Source of the DNA: an uncultured Anaerolineae bacterium
Lineage (GTDB): Bacteria; Chloroflexota; Anaerolineae; Aggregatilineales; Phototrophicaceae
Length of the DNA: 64,000 nucleotides
Reading direction: 5' to 3'
Assembly: GCA_937995825.1 (NCBI GenBank)
Contig: CALKJO010000005.1
Span: 142,916 to 206,915 of the forward strand
How positions within the stretch are numbered: the stretch's first letter is position 1; each line of letters begins with the position of its first letter. The notes under the pieces were generated by a model. The model was given only the letters and a program-made list of their open reading frames with translations, was not told the origin of the DNA and did not search any database. The position numbers and the translations under genes are program-made. Positions 54,645 to 64,000 of this stretch are shown here, piece by piece.

Positions 54645-55630
54645 GCGTCCCTGGCTGCGCGCAGATCGACGCCCGTCGAGCGCATGAAAGCGACGAAAGC
54701 GGCAAAATCGCTGGGAGACGCCGCGATCAAGCGATTCATATTCAGGAGCGTCTCTAACACATCCCGAGTCGCGGGGTTGAGCGCCAGCGCTTGCAGCCCT
54801 TCGATCAGCGCGGTGCGCGCGCCCAGCGGCAGTTCCGGCGGCAGCGTCAGGATGGCATACGGGACGACCACCGGCCGACCCAACTCGACGATATCTGCCT
54901 GCGCGTCAGGGTCGGCGAGATCGGCATAGTCCACTGCGTTCACGCCGCCCGCCGCGCACGGACGACCAGCAGCCACGCTGCTGATGACTGCGCCAGCGTC
55001 GCCAACATCCACAATTGATTGCAGCGACGCCGGGTCGACGCGCTCAGCCCGCAGCATGAGCGACGGCACTAACCAGGTATAGAAATCATCCACGCTGACG
55101 CGGCAGAATGTACGCCCAGCCAATGCCGATACACTCGTCAGATTAAGCGCACGATTGGCGATCAGCCGCACGCCGACGCCGGTCGATGCCGTTCGCCCCG
55201 TGCCGCGTTCGACTTGCAGCGCCGCCGTGCCGCACCCCGATTCGAGCGCAATTGCATAGCCAACGCCGTTCAGCCATGCCACCGCGACCTGCCCGCGCCC
55301 GGATGCGCAGAGCGCTGCGATCGCCTCCGCCTGCACATCGACAACGCGGACATCGACCGCAAGACTTGTCGTCTCAGCGAGGCTGTCCTCCAGTCTGCTG
55401 GCGGCTTGTTCAAGAGCGCGCAGCGTCCGACCACTGCCGGGATTGAGGACGTAGAGCGCGATCGGGTTAGACTCAGCGCCTGGCGGCGGCGGGGTTGCGA
55501 CAGTTGGCAGCGGAGTCGAGCGCGGCGTTGAGGTCTCAGGGACGAACGGCGTAACGACGCGCGCTTGCCCCCCTCCACAGCCCGCAGCCAGCAGCAGCAT
55601 TCCAAACAGCAGCTTATGAGAACGCTTCAT
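54641..55630 (-). CDS. PhnD-like phosphonate/phosphite-type substrate-binding lipoprotein
   Basis: 329 residues. Lipobox AAGC (Cys about 18) then a Pro/Thr tether to about 50. The binding-protein fold shows VAVAWLNGVGYAIALESGCG, then LAGRTFCRVSVDDFYTWLVP and GDAGAVISSVAAGRPCAAGG, the PhnD-like layout. No transporter permease or ATPase is near; instead it is coupled to two glycosyltransferases by an ATGA overlap. It may sense or scavenge a ligand for glycan modification, or be an orphan binding protein. Confidence 0.75.
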   Translation of the reverse strand: MKRSHKLLFGMLLLAAGCGGGQARVVTPFVPETSTPRSTPLPTVATPPPPGAESNPIALYVLNPGSGRTLRALEQAASRLEDSLAETTSLAVDVRVVDVQAEAIAALCASGRGQVAVAWLNGVGYAIALESGCGTAALQVERGTGRTASTGVGVRLIANRALNLTSVSALAGRTFCRVSVDDFYTWLVPSLMLRAERVDPASLQSIVDVGDAGAVISSVAAGRPCAAGGVNAVDYADLADPDAQADIVELGRPVVVPYAILTLPPELPLGARTALIEGLQALALNPATRDVLETLLNMNRLIAASPSDFAAFVAFMRSTGVDLRAARDA

Positions 55631-55679
55631 GAATGGTATCCCTTGTTAGCGAGCATGATTGTCCTTGATTGTAACGTTC

Positions 55680-57062
55680 TCAATCCACACGTACCAATTC
55701 GATCTGACGCGCTCCGACATTGTTATTGCGCAGACTGACTTCGACATCTTCATGGATCAGACCCGCCCAGCAGTTCTGCGGGTTGCGCGCCTCGATTTCA
55801 GTCATGCGCACCGCGCCCCAGACGACGGCGCGCGCTCCAGCGGGCAGATACAGAAACGACTCGCCCGTGAAAGGATCGACGCCGGACTGAAGAGTCGTTT
55901 CATCACCGAGCGCCCAACGCCAGGGATAATCGCTGGCGGCGGTGGTGCAGTCGATGCCAACGCGCCACGCGCCCGACTCGTCGAACCAACCGAGCGTTGA
56001 GGCGCGCTGATCCCATTGGTAAACCGTTCCCGGCGCGGGTCCGGTGGTGCGAATTGGCACGCTGCTGTAGTTTTCCACCGTCAGCTTAAAGACCAGCATA
56101 TCGCCAACAGGCAGTGTGATCGGGATCATCGATAATCCGCGCGGGTCTTCAGGCGGCGAAATCCGCGCACCTTGCACGCTGCGAGTCGTTTCATAGGCAT
56201 CCTGATAAGGCTGCGCTTCAAAAACAACCGTTGCACCGGTCGGCTGCGCGACAATTTCCGCCAGCGGCTTGCCGCCGTCCCGGATGGTCAGCGCCGCTGT
56301 CCGCCTGACTCGCTGCCCGACCGCGTCCTGAGCATCCGCTACAACCCGATATTCGCCATCCGGCGGCGGCTCCGCGCCAAGATCGACGCCGCCATCGTAA
56401 TCGAACAGATAGCGCCCAGCATCGCCCGACCGTCGATCCTGCATGCGCTGCGCGAGGATGATCGGTTCGACACTATCGCGTTCAAGGCGAACTGTGAGCA
56501 TTGCGGGCTTTTCAAGATAAACATTGATCGCGGTGCGGTCGCTGATGCCATCCTGATTGGGCGTGAAGACAGGCGGAAACACAGTCAGTTCGCTGATCTC
56601 TGGCAGCGGCGCATCACCATGTTCAACAATCAGCGTGCCGGACAAGTGTTCCGACTGCCCCGAGGCGTCCACCGCCGTGATCCGCCAGGTATACACCCCA
56701 TCGGGGATCAGCCGGCGCAGGACTTCACCGCTGACATCCTCACCCTCGCGCACATAGCCCTCTACAACACCACTGAAAGCGACGGTATAACTGCCAGCCG
56801 CGCGCCGCTCACCGCGCCGAAAGAAGAACACCTCACCTGTATCGCTCTCCAAAACGATATCAACAATCGCACGCCGAGTCAGCGTATAGGTGAAAATGGT
56901 CACGTCATCCTCGCCATCGGCGTTGGGCGAAATCACAGCCGGATCAAACGATGCATGAGGGATTAGAACTTGTGGTGGCGCAAAAATCATTAGTCCGGCT
57001 GCCATAACCGCAGCCACTCCCATAAAAGCAGTCAAGACCACCAGGGACCTGGAAATAGACAT
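55680..57062 (-). CDS. Exported protein with FlgD-Ig/gliding-type beta-sandwich domains
   Basis: About 460 residues from ATG 57062 (GGGGGG upstream). An N-terminal signal anchor (about 5-28), then two domains opening with the same motif: [16 protein letters not shown] and [15 protein letters not shown], as in FlgD_ig and C-terminal adhesion-type domains; each is followed by [16 protein letters not shown] or [16 protein letters not shown]. The C-terminal ~150 residues, with [12 protein letters not shown], are unrecognised. Probably an extracellular structural protein. Confidence 0.7.
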   Translation of the reverse strand: MSISRSLVVLTAFMGVAAVMAAGLMIFAPPQVLIPHASFDPAVISPNADGEDDVTIFTYTLTRRAIVDIVLESDTGEVFFFRRGERRAAGSYTVAFSGVVEGYVREGEDVSGEVLRRLIPDGVYTWRITAVDASGQSEHLSGTLIVEHGDAPLPEISELTVFPPVFTPNQDGISDRTAINVYLEKPAMLTVRLERDSVEPIILAQRMQDRRSGDAGRYLFDYDGGVDLGAEPPPDGEYRVVADAQDAVGQRVRRTAALTIRDGGKPLAEIVAQPTGATVVFEAQPYQDAYETTRSVQGARISPPEDPRGLSMIPITLPVGDMLVFKLTVENYSSVPIRTTGPAPGTVYQWDQRASTLGWFDESGAWRVGIDCTTAASDYPWRWALGDETTLQSGVDPFTGESFLYLPAGARAVVWGAVRMTEIEARNPQNCWAGLIHEDVEVSLRNNNVGARQIELVRVD

Positions 57063-57093
57063 TATAGCCCCCCATTTCCGCATTTCGATACCA

Positions 57094-57099
57094 ATTATA
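57094..57099 (-). promoter_or_regulatory. Perfect -10 box for the FlgD-Ig-like gene
   Basis: TATAAT on the minus strand 31 bp before the ATG, but no good -35 at the right distance. It is divergent from the lon promoter. Confidence 0.3.
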
Positions 57100-57119
57100 C
57101 TTGATTGGCGGCTTGTATC

Positions 57120-57148
57120 TTGGCGCAATCATCCATTTGACATAGAAT
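57120..57148 (+). promoter_or_regulatory. Sigma-A type promoter of lon
   Basis: TTGGCG (57120-57125), 17-bp spacer, TAGAAT (57143-57148). The transcript would start near 57155, giving a leader of only about 11 nt to TTG 57166 or 29 nt to GTG 57184. No heat-shock CIRCE element is seen. Confidence 0.55.
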
Positions 57149-57165
57149 CAGGTCTTAACATCCCA

Positions 57166-59625
57166 TTGAACTGTGATCAAACCGTGAGCGACATACCTAG
57201 TACTGAGTTCTACGCCATCCACAACGCCGAAACCGACGCCGATGGCTTAATTGAATGTCCGTTGATCCCGTTGGGCGGACTAGTGGTTTTCCCCAACATT
57301 ATTTCACCGATTAATCTGACGACTGACAAGGCGCTTGCTGCCGCTGAAGCCGCGGCGCAGCATGGCGGCACGGTGATCGGGGTTGCGCAGCGGCGACCCA
57401 GCGCCGCCAATCCCCAACCGGAAGACCTGTATCAAATTGGTACGGAAATTGCGCTCGGACGCATCATGCACATGCCTGATGGCAGCAGCGGCGCGCTTGG
57501 TAAAGGACGGCGGCGTGTTGAGATCGTGGAGATTGTGCCAGGCATCCGTCACATGACTGCGCGGGCGCGTGTGCTTGACGATGTGGAGTCGCATGATCGC
57601 AAGACCCAGGCGCTCATTCAGGCGGTCATCAGCATGTTCCGACGGCTGGTCGAACTTAATGAGTCCATGCCAGAAGAAATGCTGATGTTTGCATTGAACG
57701 CTGAACACCCTGGTTGGCTCGCCGATCTGATCATCTCAACGCTGACTCTGCCATTGGAAGAACGCCAGCGCGCGCTTGAGACGATCGATGTCATAGCACG
57801 GCTTCAGCGGGTAGCGGAGCTGCTCGGTGAGTCGCTGAGCGTGATGGAGCTGAAGGACGAGATCGCCGACCAAATTCAGCAGGAGATGGATCGCAGTCAG
57901 CGCGAGGCATATCTGCGCGAGCAGATGCGCGTTATTCAGACGGAATTGGGCGAGGACGATGTCTTTCAACGCGAACTGGAGGAGATTCGAGAGCAGATCG
58001 CCAAAGCCGACCTGCCGCCGGAAGTCCATGACAAGGCGCTTAAAGAGCTGAGCCGCCTGACGATCATGACGCCGATGGCTCCGGAAGCCGGCATGGTACG
58101 CACGTATATCGACTGGCTGACCAGTCTTCCCTGGAAAAAAGCGAGCGAAGACCGCCTAGATGTGATTGAGGCGCAAAAAATCCTTGAGCGCGATCATTAC
58201 GGGCTGCCCAAGGTCAAGGATCGCATCTTGGAATACATCGCGGTGCGCAAGCTGGCGGCGGACAAGATGGCAAGTCCCATTCTGTGCTTTGTCGGCCCGC
58301 CCGGAGTCGGCAAGACCTCCCTCGGAAAAAGCATCGCGGCGGCGCTGGGGCGCGAGTTCGTCCGCGTGAGTTTGGGCGGCGTGCGCGATGAAGCCGAGAT
58401 ACGCGGGCATCGCCGAACTTATATCGGCGCGCTTCCCGGACGGATCATCCAGACGATGAAACGCGCCGGCACGGTCAATCCGGTCTTCATGCTCGATGAG
58501 ATCGACAAGCTCGGCAGCGACTTTCGCGGCGATCCCTCCTCCGCCCTGCTGGAGACGCTCGACCCAGAGCAGAACAGCAGTTTTTTCGATCATTACCTCG
58601 ATGTGCCTTACGATCTGTCGAAAGTGCTGTTCATCACGACTGCCAATGACCTTGATCCGCTTCCGCCCGCCCTGCTTGACCGGCTGGAAGTGATCGAATT
58701 CAATGGTTACACGGAGGAGGAAAAGCTGGCGATTGCGCGCCAGTTTCTGATCCCGCACCAGTTAGAGGCGCACGGCTTGACCAGCGCAGCGCTGCGTTTC
58801 CAAGAGTCAGCGCTGATCAAGCTTGTCCGCGAATACACCTACGAAGCCGGCGTGCGCAATCTCAATCGCGAGATCGCCAATCTCTGCCGCAAGGTAGCGA
58901 GGCAGATAGCGGAGGGCAAGGCGCATCCCACGCGCGTGATCACGCCGAAACGGGTTGAGGACTTCCTGGGACCGCCGCTTTACGATGAAATGCGCGCCAA
59001 TGATAAGGATGAAATTGGCGTGGTCACCGGGCTGGCATGGACGCCGTTCGGCGGCGACATCTTAACAATCGAAGTGTCGATCACGCCTGGCAAAGGCAAT
59101 CTGATCACGACGGGATCGCTCGGTGAAGTGATGGAGGAGTCGGCGCAGACTGCTATGAGCTACATGCGCGCGCGTGCCGAAGACTTGGGCGTGCCATTTG
59201 ACGATTTCGAAATGTTCGATGTCCATGTTCACCTGCCCGAAGGGGCGACTCCAAAGGATGGACCCTCCGCTGGGATCACGCTGGCAACGGCGATCATTTC
59301 GGCATTTACGGAGCGTCGCGTTCGTCATGATATCGCTGTAACTGGAGAGATCACGCTGCGTGGGAAAGTCTTGCCGGTCGGCGGGGTGAAAGAAAAAGTG
59401 CTGGCGGCGCGTCGGGCGCGCATCCATCACGTTATCCTGCCACGTCAGAATGAAAAAGACCTAGTAGACATCCCCAAGGAAGCGCTGCGCAACATGAAAA
59501 TCACCCTGGTCGATAACATGCAGCAGGTGATCGATTTGATGCTGGTCGATCCAATCCAGAAGGAACGCCGCCTCGACAGACTGCGTAAAGAGCGCGAAGA
59601 CAAGGATCAGCGCGAGGAAGAATGA
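57166..59625 (+). CDS. lon: Lon ATP-dependent protease
   Basis: 819 residues, normal for bacterial LonA. N-terminal substrate domain ([17 protein letters not shown]), coiled region ([20 protein letters not shown]), AAA+ module with Walker [14 protein letters not shown] (377-389) and Walker [13 protein letters not shown], and the protease domain with the Ser of [12 protein letters not shown] (Ser701) and the [12 protein letters not shown] lysine (742 or 744). The start is TTG 57166 or GTG 57184; neither has a ribosome site. The stop overlaps the next gene by 4 nt. Confidence 0.95.
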   Translation: MNCDQTVSDIPSTEFYAIHNAETDADGLIECPLIPLGGLVVFPNIISPINLTTDKALAAAEAAAQHGGTVIGVAQRRPSAANPQPEDLYQIGTEIALGRIMHMPDGSSGALGKGRRRVEIVEIVPGIRHMTARARVLDDVESHDRKTQALIQAVISMFRRLVELNESMPEEMLMFALNAEHPGWLADLIISTLTLPLEERQRALETIDVIARLQRVAELLGESLSVMELKDEIADQIQQEMDRSQREAYLREQMRVIQTELGEDDVFQRELEEIREQIAKADLPPEVHDKALKELSRLTIMTPMAPEAGMVRTYIDWLTSLPWKKASEDRLDVIEAQKILERDHYGLPKVKDRILEYIAVRKLAADKMASPILCFVGPPGVGKTSLGKSIAAALGREFVRVSLGGVRDEAEIRGHRRTYIGALPGRIIQTMKRAGTVNPVFMLDEIDKLGSDFRGDPSSALLETLDPEQNSSFFDHYLDVPYDLSKVLFITTANDLDPLPPALLDRLEVIEFNGYTEEEKLAIARQFLIPHQLEAHGLTSAALRFQESALIKLVREYTYEAGVRNLNREIANLCRKVARQIAEGKAHPTRVITPKRVEDFLGPPLYDEMRANDKDEIGVVTGLAWTPFGGDILTIEVSITPGKGNLITTGSLGEVMEESAQTAMSYMRARAEDLGVPFDDFEMFDVHVHLPEGATPKDGPSAGITLATAIISAFTERRVRHDIAVTGEITLRGKVLPVGGVKEKVLAARRARIHHVILPRQNEKDLVDIPKEALRNMKITLVDNMQQVIDLMLVDPIQKERRLDRLRKEREDKDQREEE

Positions 59626-61028
59626 CGGATGACATAGAAACGATGCTGCGCGCTGGACGTTCGGCGCGGCTCGACTGGGTGGGCGAAAACGCCTCAATTG
59701 ACACCATCGCTTCGATCTTGGCGGCAATGGCAAACACACATGGTGGCACGCTGATTCTCGGAGTCGCAGGTCCGACGGCGGCGCTGATCGGCGTGCGCGA
59801 TCCGGAAAACGCGCTGGATCGGGTGCTGCAGGCGGCGCTCTCAACCGATCCGCCGCTCTTTATCCCGCTCCCGCGTGTCATGAAAGCAGGCGATAAGCCG
59901 CTGATCGTCGCGCATGTCCCGCCAGGGATGCCGCATGTCTACGCGCATGACGGACGCTACTTGCAGCGGCAGGGATTCGAGCAGATTCCGCTCAAGCCGC
60001 GCGATCTGCGACGGCTGATCATCGAGCGCGGCGAAGTCAGCTTTGAGACCGAGGTGGCGCGCGGGAGTTCGCTTGAGGACATCGACTGGGATCAGGCGAA
60101 AAGCTATGCCGCCGAGTTCGGCGGGATAGGCGGCACATCCCCAGACGCCGTGCTGCTGCGGCGCGGCTGTCTGGTACGCCAGGATGGGCGGCTGCGCCCC
60201 ACCCATGCCGGCATTCTGCTGTTTGGCAAAGACCCGCAGCGGTTTTTACGCAGCGCGGAGATCACCGCCGTGCGCTTTGCCGGAGAAACAATGAGCGATC
60301 ATTTCACGCGGCATGACATCGGCGGCACAATCCCGACTCAAATCAAGAAGGCGGAGGTTTTCCTGCGCGATCATCTGCGCAAAAACGCCGCGCTCGGCGC
60401 ATCGATGGCGCGCATGGATACGCTGGAATATCCACTGGAAGCCGCCCGCGAATTGGTCATCAACGCGGTGGCGCATCGAGACTACAGCATTGAAGGCGAT
60501 GGCATTCGGCTGTATATCTATCGCGGACGAATGGAAGTCACCAGTCCGGGCAGGCTGGCTGGTCACGTCACCATCGATAACATCAAGGATGAGCGCTTTT
60601 CGCGCAATCCCGCGATTGTGCAGGTCTTGGCGGATATGCGCTTCATCGAACGCCTGGGCTATGGCGTGGATCGGGTCATTGAACTCATGAAAGCCAGACA
60701 TTTGCCTGACCCAGAATTCAGCGAAACCGCGGGCGGCTTTCGCGTCACGCTTTACGGCGCATTGAATGAAGCTGACCCGATATCCACAGAAACACCGCTT
60801 CAGTTCAATGGCATCTATCGCGGTGTGCCGATCAATCCACGTCAGGAAGCAGCATTGATCCATCTGCACAAGACCAGCCCGCGCATCACCAACAGCGATT
60901 TGCAGGAACTCTGCCCCGATGTCCATCCCGAAACGATCCGCCGCGATCTGGCTGATTTGGTTTCAAAAGATATCCTCATAAAGCTCGGTCAGAAGCGGGG
61001 ATCGTATTACATGCTCAAGACAGATTAA
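59622..61028 (+). CDS. AlbA_2 (Schlafen-type) plus HATPase_c_4 regulator-like protein
   Basis: 468 residues. The N-terminal AlbA_2/Schlafen domain includes [21 protein letters not shown]; then a middle region; then a GHKL ATPase-like core ([20 protein letters not shown], and [14 protein letters not shown]) and a C-terminal winged helix ([17 protein letters not shown]). This is the architecture of putative transcription regulators of COG2865. The ATGA overlap with lon means equal production, so it may regulate, or be degraded by, Lon. Full length with no frame damage. Confidence 0.8.
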   Translation: MTDDIETMLRAGRSARLDWVGENASIDTIASILAAMANTHGGTLILGVAGPTAALIGVRDPENALDRVLQAALSTDPPLFIPLPRVMKAGDKPLIVAHVPPGMPHVYAHDGRYLQRQGFEQIPLKPRDLRRLIIERGEVSFETEVARGSSLEDIDWDQAKSYAAEFGGIGGTSPDAVLLRRGCLVRQDGRLRPTHAGILLFGKDPQRFLRSAEITAVRFAGETMSDHFTRHDIGGTIPTQIKKAEVFLRDHLRKNAALGASMARMDTLEYPLEAARELVINAVAHRDYSIEGDGIRLYIYRGRMEVTSPGRLAGHVTIDNIKDERFSRNPAIVQVLADMRFIERLGYGVDRVIELMKARHLPDPEFSETAGGFRVTLYGALNEADPISTETPLQFNGIYRGVPINPRQEAALIHLHKTSPRITNSDLQELCPDVHPETIRRDLADLVSKDILIKLGQKRGSYYMLKTD

Positions 61029-61129
61029 AACCGTAGGGTAGACGCCATTTGCGCAGTTCAATAAGCAAGTGTATGCTTGCCCATATAGATACTGCACAAA
61101 TCAGGCAGAAAGAAAGGCAAAAGATCATC

Positions 61130-62332
61130 ATGAGGCGGACATTGTGGCTTTTCCCGCTGCTGATCGCAGGGTTTGTAATGTTGACTGCACTTCGTCCGTC
61201 TGTTGAAGCAGTCGCTGTAGCGCAGTCCGATGCGCTCTGCCAGCGGCTTGTGACAGAAGCACTAGCAAATGCAGCAACTTCGTGCAGCGGCCTAGGACGC
61301 AATCAGGCATGTTACGGCAATTCGAGCGTGGAAACAACACTGAGACCGAATTTCGATGTGCGCTTTGCTCAGGCAGGCGATACAATCATGCTGTCATCGA
61401 TCGCGCGGATCGGCACTGCCCCATTCAATTCGGTGATCGGTGAATGGGGGATCGCGCTGCTGCGCGCGCAGGCGAGTCTGCCAGATGCGCTCCCCGGTCA
61501 GAATGTAACTTTCCTGTTATTCGGCGATACATCGCTGACAAATCCGACGGCGGATATGCGCGCGGCGCGCCTATCCACTAGCCTAACAGAAGATATCAAC
61601 TGCAGCGAGACGCCGCCATCGGGGCTGCTGGTACAGGCTCCGCGCGGCACTCAGGTCACGCTGACGCTCAACGGCGCGGATATCATCCTCGGTTCGACCG
61701 CCTATATCACCGCCGAATTTCCAGAAATGCGCATCGCTACGGCTGATGGCGTGGTGGTCGTGTCGGCATTCGGTTTCATCCGCGTCATCCAACCGGGTGA
61801 GCAGGTCTTTCTGCCGATGAACGAAGAAGGTGTTGTGACCGGCGGACCGTCTGAGGTCGAGCCGTTCGACTGCGACGAGATCAGCCGCACGCCGCTGTTC
61901 CTCCTGCCGGAAGATGTTGAACTGCTGACCTGCGACGGTAACGCGACGCCGCTGCCCGCTGCGCCGACCGCCACGCCAACGCGCAGCGCCTCCGCAGCCT
62001 CCGCAACCCCGACGCCGACCCGTCCGATGTCGAATGCAACCCTGCCTCCGTCAGTCGCCTGCACGCCGCGTCCTGACTGGACTTACATCTATATCATTCA
62101 GCCGGGCGATACCCTGTCGGGTATCGGTCGTCGTATCGGGATCAGCCCGTTCACCCTAGCGGCTGGAAACTGCATCGCCAATCCCAACATCATCTACGTC
62201 GGTCAGCGCCTGCGCTCTCCAGTGCCAGTGCCGCCGCCACCACCGCCGATCACCCCCACCTTCACGCCAACGCATCCGCCCACTTTCGCGGAAAGCCAAA
62301 GCGACATCGTGGTGGCAGTGCCTGGAGTCTGA
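61130..62332 (+). CDS. Exported FecR-like and LysM-domain protein
   Basis: About 400 residues from ATG 61130 (AAAGG upstream). A signal peptide (MRRTLWLFPLLIAGFVML...) precedes a FecR-like beta region (about 190-260: GLLVQAPRGTQVTLTLNGAD, TADGVVVVSAFGFIRVIQPG). A Thr/Pro linker leads to one LysM domain (YIIQPGDTLSGIGRRIGISP, PNIIYVGQRLRSP), which binds peptidoglycan-like chains. A Pro-rich tail follows. The gene is 101 nt behind the regulator. Confidence 0.75.
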   Translation: MRRTLWLFPLLIAGFVMLTALRPSVEAVAVAQSDALCQRLVTEALANAATSCSGLGRNQACYGNSSVETTLRPNFDVRFAQAGDTIMLSSIARIGTAPFNSVIGEWGIALLRAQASLPDALPGQNVTFLLFGDTSLTNPTADMRAARLSTSLTEDINCSETPPSGLLVQAPRGTQVTLTLNGADIILGSTAYITAEFPEMRIATADGVVVVSAFGFIRVIQPGEQVFLPMNEEGVVTGGPSEVEPFDCDEISRTPLFLLPEDVELLTCDGNATPLPAAPTATPTRSASAASATPTPTRPMSNATLPPSVACTPRPDWTYIYIIQPGDTLSGIGRRIGISPFTLAAGNCIANPNIIYVGQRLRSPVPVPPPPPPITPTFTPTHPPTFAESQSDIVVAVPGV

Positions 62333-62375
62333 TCGAGACCGCCTGCCCAGATCGGCTCAACAGTGGTATGCTCAA

Positions 62376-62411
62376 GGGGCATCTTATTATTAAGGATGCC
62401 CCATTTGTTTT
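62376..62411 (+). terminator. Rho-independent terminator
   Basis: GGGGCATC (62376-62383) pairs with GATGCCCC (62395-62402), 11-nt loop, then ATTTGTTTT. It directly abuts the start of the PD40 gene. Confidence 0.8.
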
Positions 62412-63995
62412 ATGGTGAGGATAATGCTGTTGAACCTGACCTCTTTCCGCCTTCGCATCGCGATCATCGGTGTGTGCTGCTGGACTGCGGCAGCGTGTAA
62501 TATCCTAGCAGCCCCCACCGCCGCGCCGACTCCGACTGAGACCTGGACTCCATCTCCCACTGCGACACCTGAACCGACCGCGACCGATACCCCAACGCCA
62601 ACGCTGACTCCAACTTCGACCGAAACTCCCACCCCAACGCTGACACCTTCAGTCACGCCCACACCCGCGCCGACTCTGACCCCCACCAATCCGCCCGTGC
62701 CAACACCGTTTCTGACCTATGACAACTGGAGCAGCATAAGCGTCCCCGCCGGATTACTGAACCGCCTCAACAGCCCACTGGTTGCGTTCATCAATGCCAA
62801 TGATCGCCAGGCGACGACCAATATGCTGACGCCGCGCCCTGGTAACACGATTGAGACGCTCTATTACGTCTCCCCAGCGACACCCGGAACGCGGCTCGAA
62901 ATCCTTGAAGTCGACTCGACAACGGGCAGCGATATCTACATCTCGCCCGATGGCACAGGGATTGTCTATCTGCGGCTCACAGGCGGATTGAATCAGATAG
63001 GCTTGTATCTGGTCGATCTGCGCGTCGGGCTGAGCGCCCGCGTGCTGGCTGCAACCACGCTGTCCGGTCGCGGGATCATCAACCGTCCAGTCTGGTCGCC
63101 AGACAGCCAGCAGATCGCGCTAGCGCTGGAGACAGGCTATGACCTGGACATCTATCTGATCAACCGCGATGGGCTGACCACACACTTAGTTCAAGATGGA
63201 TCGTATGACTGGTCGCCTGCCTGGTCGCCGGATGGACGCTATCTGGCGTTTCTCTCAGACCGCGCAGTTTGCCGGACATGGCGACCAGCAGAACCGGACA
63301 CCTGCGACCTGCCCGGCGCACTCGCGCCAACGACCGGCAGCGTGCATATCGTCGATGTGCAGACCGGGATCGTCAGCCGCTTGTCGGACGTGCCAGTCAG
63401 CGATCCCCCGCGCTGGGTCAACACCCGTCAGGTGGCTTTCGCCAGCGGCGATCCACTTTTCGGCAGCCCGGATCGACGCCTCTTCGTCGCCGACATCATC
63501 ACCCGCGAAACGCAGGAGGTGCGGCTGAGCGCCGGCGATGACCGGCTCAAGCTGGCGGAGGCATGGTCGGGGGACGGTCGGAATGTGGTCTATCAGGCAG
63601 CTGGGACGACGACCGAGATCGTGCTGGCGAATGTGAGCGGCGCGCAGATCGGGCGGCTGCTGGATATCAATTTCACCCGCTATGGGATGTCGGCTGCGTG
63701 GTCACCGGACGGGACACGGATCGCGCTGGGAGGCATAGGCGGGCAGTGTCCCTATGGCGTGATCGTCTATGACAGCAGTTTCGCGCAGATCGCGCGCGGC
63801 AGCCCGCCGCCGAGCATGTGCGAACCGCGCTTCTCGCCAGACAGCCGCTGGCTAGCATTCACCGGCGTGAATCCGCGCATCGACGGGCGCGTTGATGTTT
63901 ATATCGCCAATCAGAATGGCTCTGGCGCAGTCAATGTCACCGCCAACCTGCGCGGATCAATTCAACTGCTCGGCTGGGTCGGCGGTACGCGCTGA
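62412..63995 (+). CDS. PD40/TolB-like beta-propeller lipoprotein
   Basis: About 527 residues. A lipoprotein signal with AAAC lipobox (Cys about 29), then about 60 residues of TPT tether. At least four PD40 repeats are seen: [45 protein letters not shown] and [14 protein letters not shown]. These form a beta-propeller for protein contacts at the surface. The start could also be ATG 62424 (GAGG just upstream). The stop at 63993-63995 overlaps an ATG (63995-63997), so another gene probably begins at the right edge. Confidence 0.78.
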   Translation: MVRIMLLNLTSFRLRIAIIGVCCWTAAACNILAAPTAAPTPTETWTPSPTATPEPTATDTPTPTLTPTSTETPTPTLTPSVTPTPAPTLTPTNPPVPTPFLTYDNWSSISVPAGLLNRLNSPLVAFINANDRQATTNMLTPRPGNTIETLYYVSPATPGTRLEILEVDSTTGSDIYISPDGTGIVYLRLTGGLNQIGLYLVDLRVGLSARVLAATTLSGRGIINRPVWSPDSQQIALALETGYDLDIYLINRDGLTTHLVQDGSYDWSPAWSPDGRYLAFLSDRAVCRTWRPAEPDTCDLPGALAPTTGSVHIVDVQTGIVSRLSDVPVSDPPRWVNTRQVAFASGDPLFGSPDRRLFVADIITRETQEVRLSAGDDRLKLAEAWSGDGRNVVYQAAGTTTEIVLANVSGAQIGRLLDINFTRYGMSAAWSPDGTRIALGGIGGQCPYGVIVYDSSFAQIARGSPPPSMCEPRFSPDSRWLAFTGVNPRIDGRVDVYIANQNGSGAVNVTANLRGSIQLLGWVGGTR

Positions 63996-64000
63996 TGCGA

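Noticed and set aside
1..64000. tRNA, rRNA, insertion sequences, prophage or attachment sites
   Set aside because: No cloverleaf, rRNA core sequence, transposase, integrase or flanking direct repeats were seen by eye; spacers are all below about 170 bp.

Overview
The window reads as ordinary chromosomal DNA (fairly high GC, tightly packed, no phage, IS, CRISPR, rRNA or tRNA seen) from a member of the Chloroflexota, most likely an Anaerolineae-type lineage. This assignment is an inference. It rests on many lipoproteins and exported proteins with long Thr/Pro (TPT-type) linkers, a Tad pilus locus with no secretin gene (a monoderm-type layout), long polytopic glycosyltransferase operons, a DHH-CBS-poly(A)polymerase-type tRNA nucleotidyltransferase fusion, and GAF-rich histidine kinases.

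Layout. 1-5.5 kb: the 3' part of a fasciclin/ABC-binding-protein fusion, an M1-type lipoprotein peptidase, a UbiA-type prenyltransferase and two small membrane/lipoprotein genes. 5.5-13.2 kb (+): the 906-residue nucleotidyltransferase fusion, a GNAT enzyme and a cupin. These are followed by an envelope-redox run: a molybdopterin oxidoreductase, a 100-residue Tat substrate, a CcdA-thioredoxin fusion, a second TlpA-like thioredoxin and a DUF2085 protein. 13.3-19.8 kb (-): three very large TadE/TadG-like pilus proteins, one carrying a 36-bp tandem repeat that encodes a TPT tail. 20-24.7 kb (-): two OmpR-type regulators, a three-GAF hybrid-like sensor kinase and a PspA-like protein. 24.8-37.7 kb (-): one continuous eight-gene operon of polytopic membrane proteins (GT-C, GT87 and YfhO types) around a single WbaP-type sugar-phosphate transferase, presumably making a surface polysaccharide or glycolipid.

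37.8-40.5 kb (+): a membrane-anchored NACHT-like P-loop protein with HEAT repeats. 40.5-43.3 kb (-): a small lipoprotein, then DUF167, YggT, YggS and PgeF, a widely conserved housekeeping set. 43.4-51.6 kb (+): a LuxR-type regulator and DegS-like kinase followed by the Tad machinery (CpaB, receiver-TadZ, TadA, TadB, TadC), then comF and long-form hpf. 52.9-57.1 kb (-): two GT2 glycosyltransferases translationally coupled to a PhnD-like lipoprotein, preceded by an exported FlgD-Ig-like protein. 57.2-64 kb (+): lon overlapping an AlbA_2/HATPase regulator, a FecR-like/LysM exported protein and a PD40 beta-propeller lipoprotein.

Taken together, the window is about building and monitoring the cell envelope: pilus assembly, glycan synthesis, extracytoplasmic thiol redox, and PspA- and kinase-based stress sensing. 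No complete textbook novel system is evident. The best candidates for new biology are the membrane NACHT-HEAT protein, the signal-less molybdoenzyme coupled to a tiny Tat substrate, the PspA-kinase-regulator cluster, the lon-AlbA/HATPase pair, and the DegS-like kinase without its N-box Asn placed next to the Tad operon.
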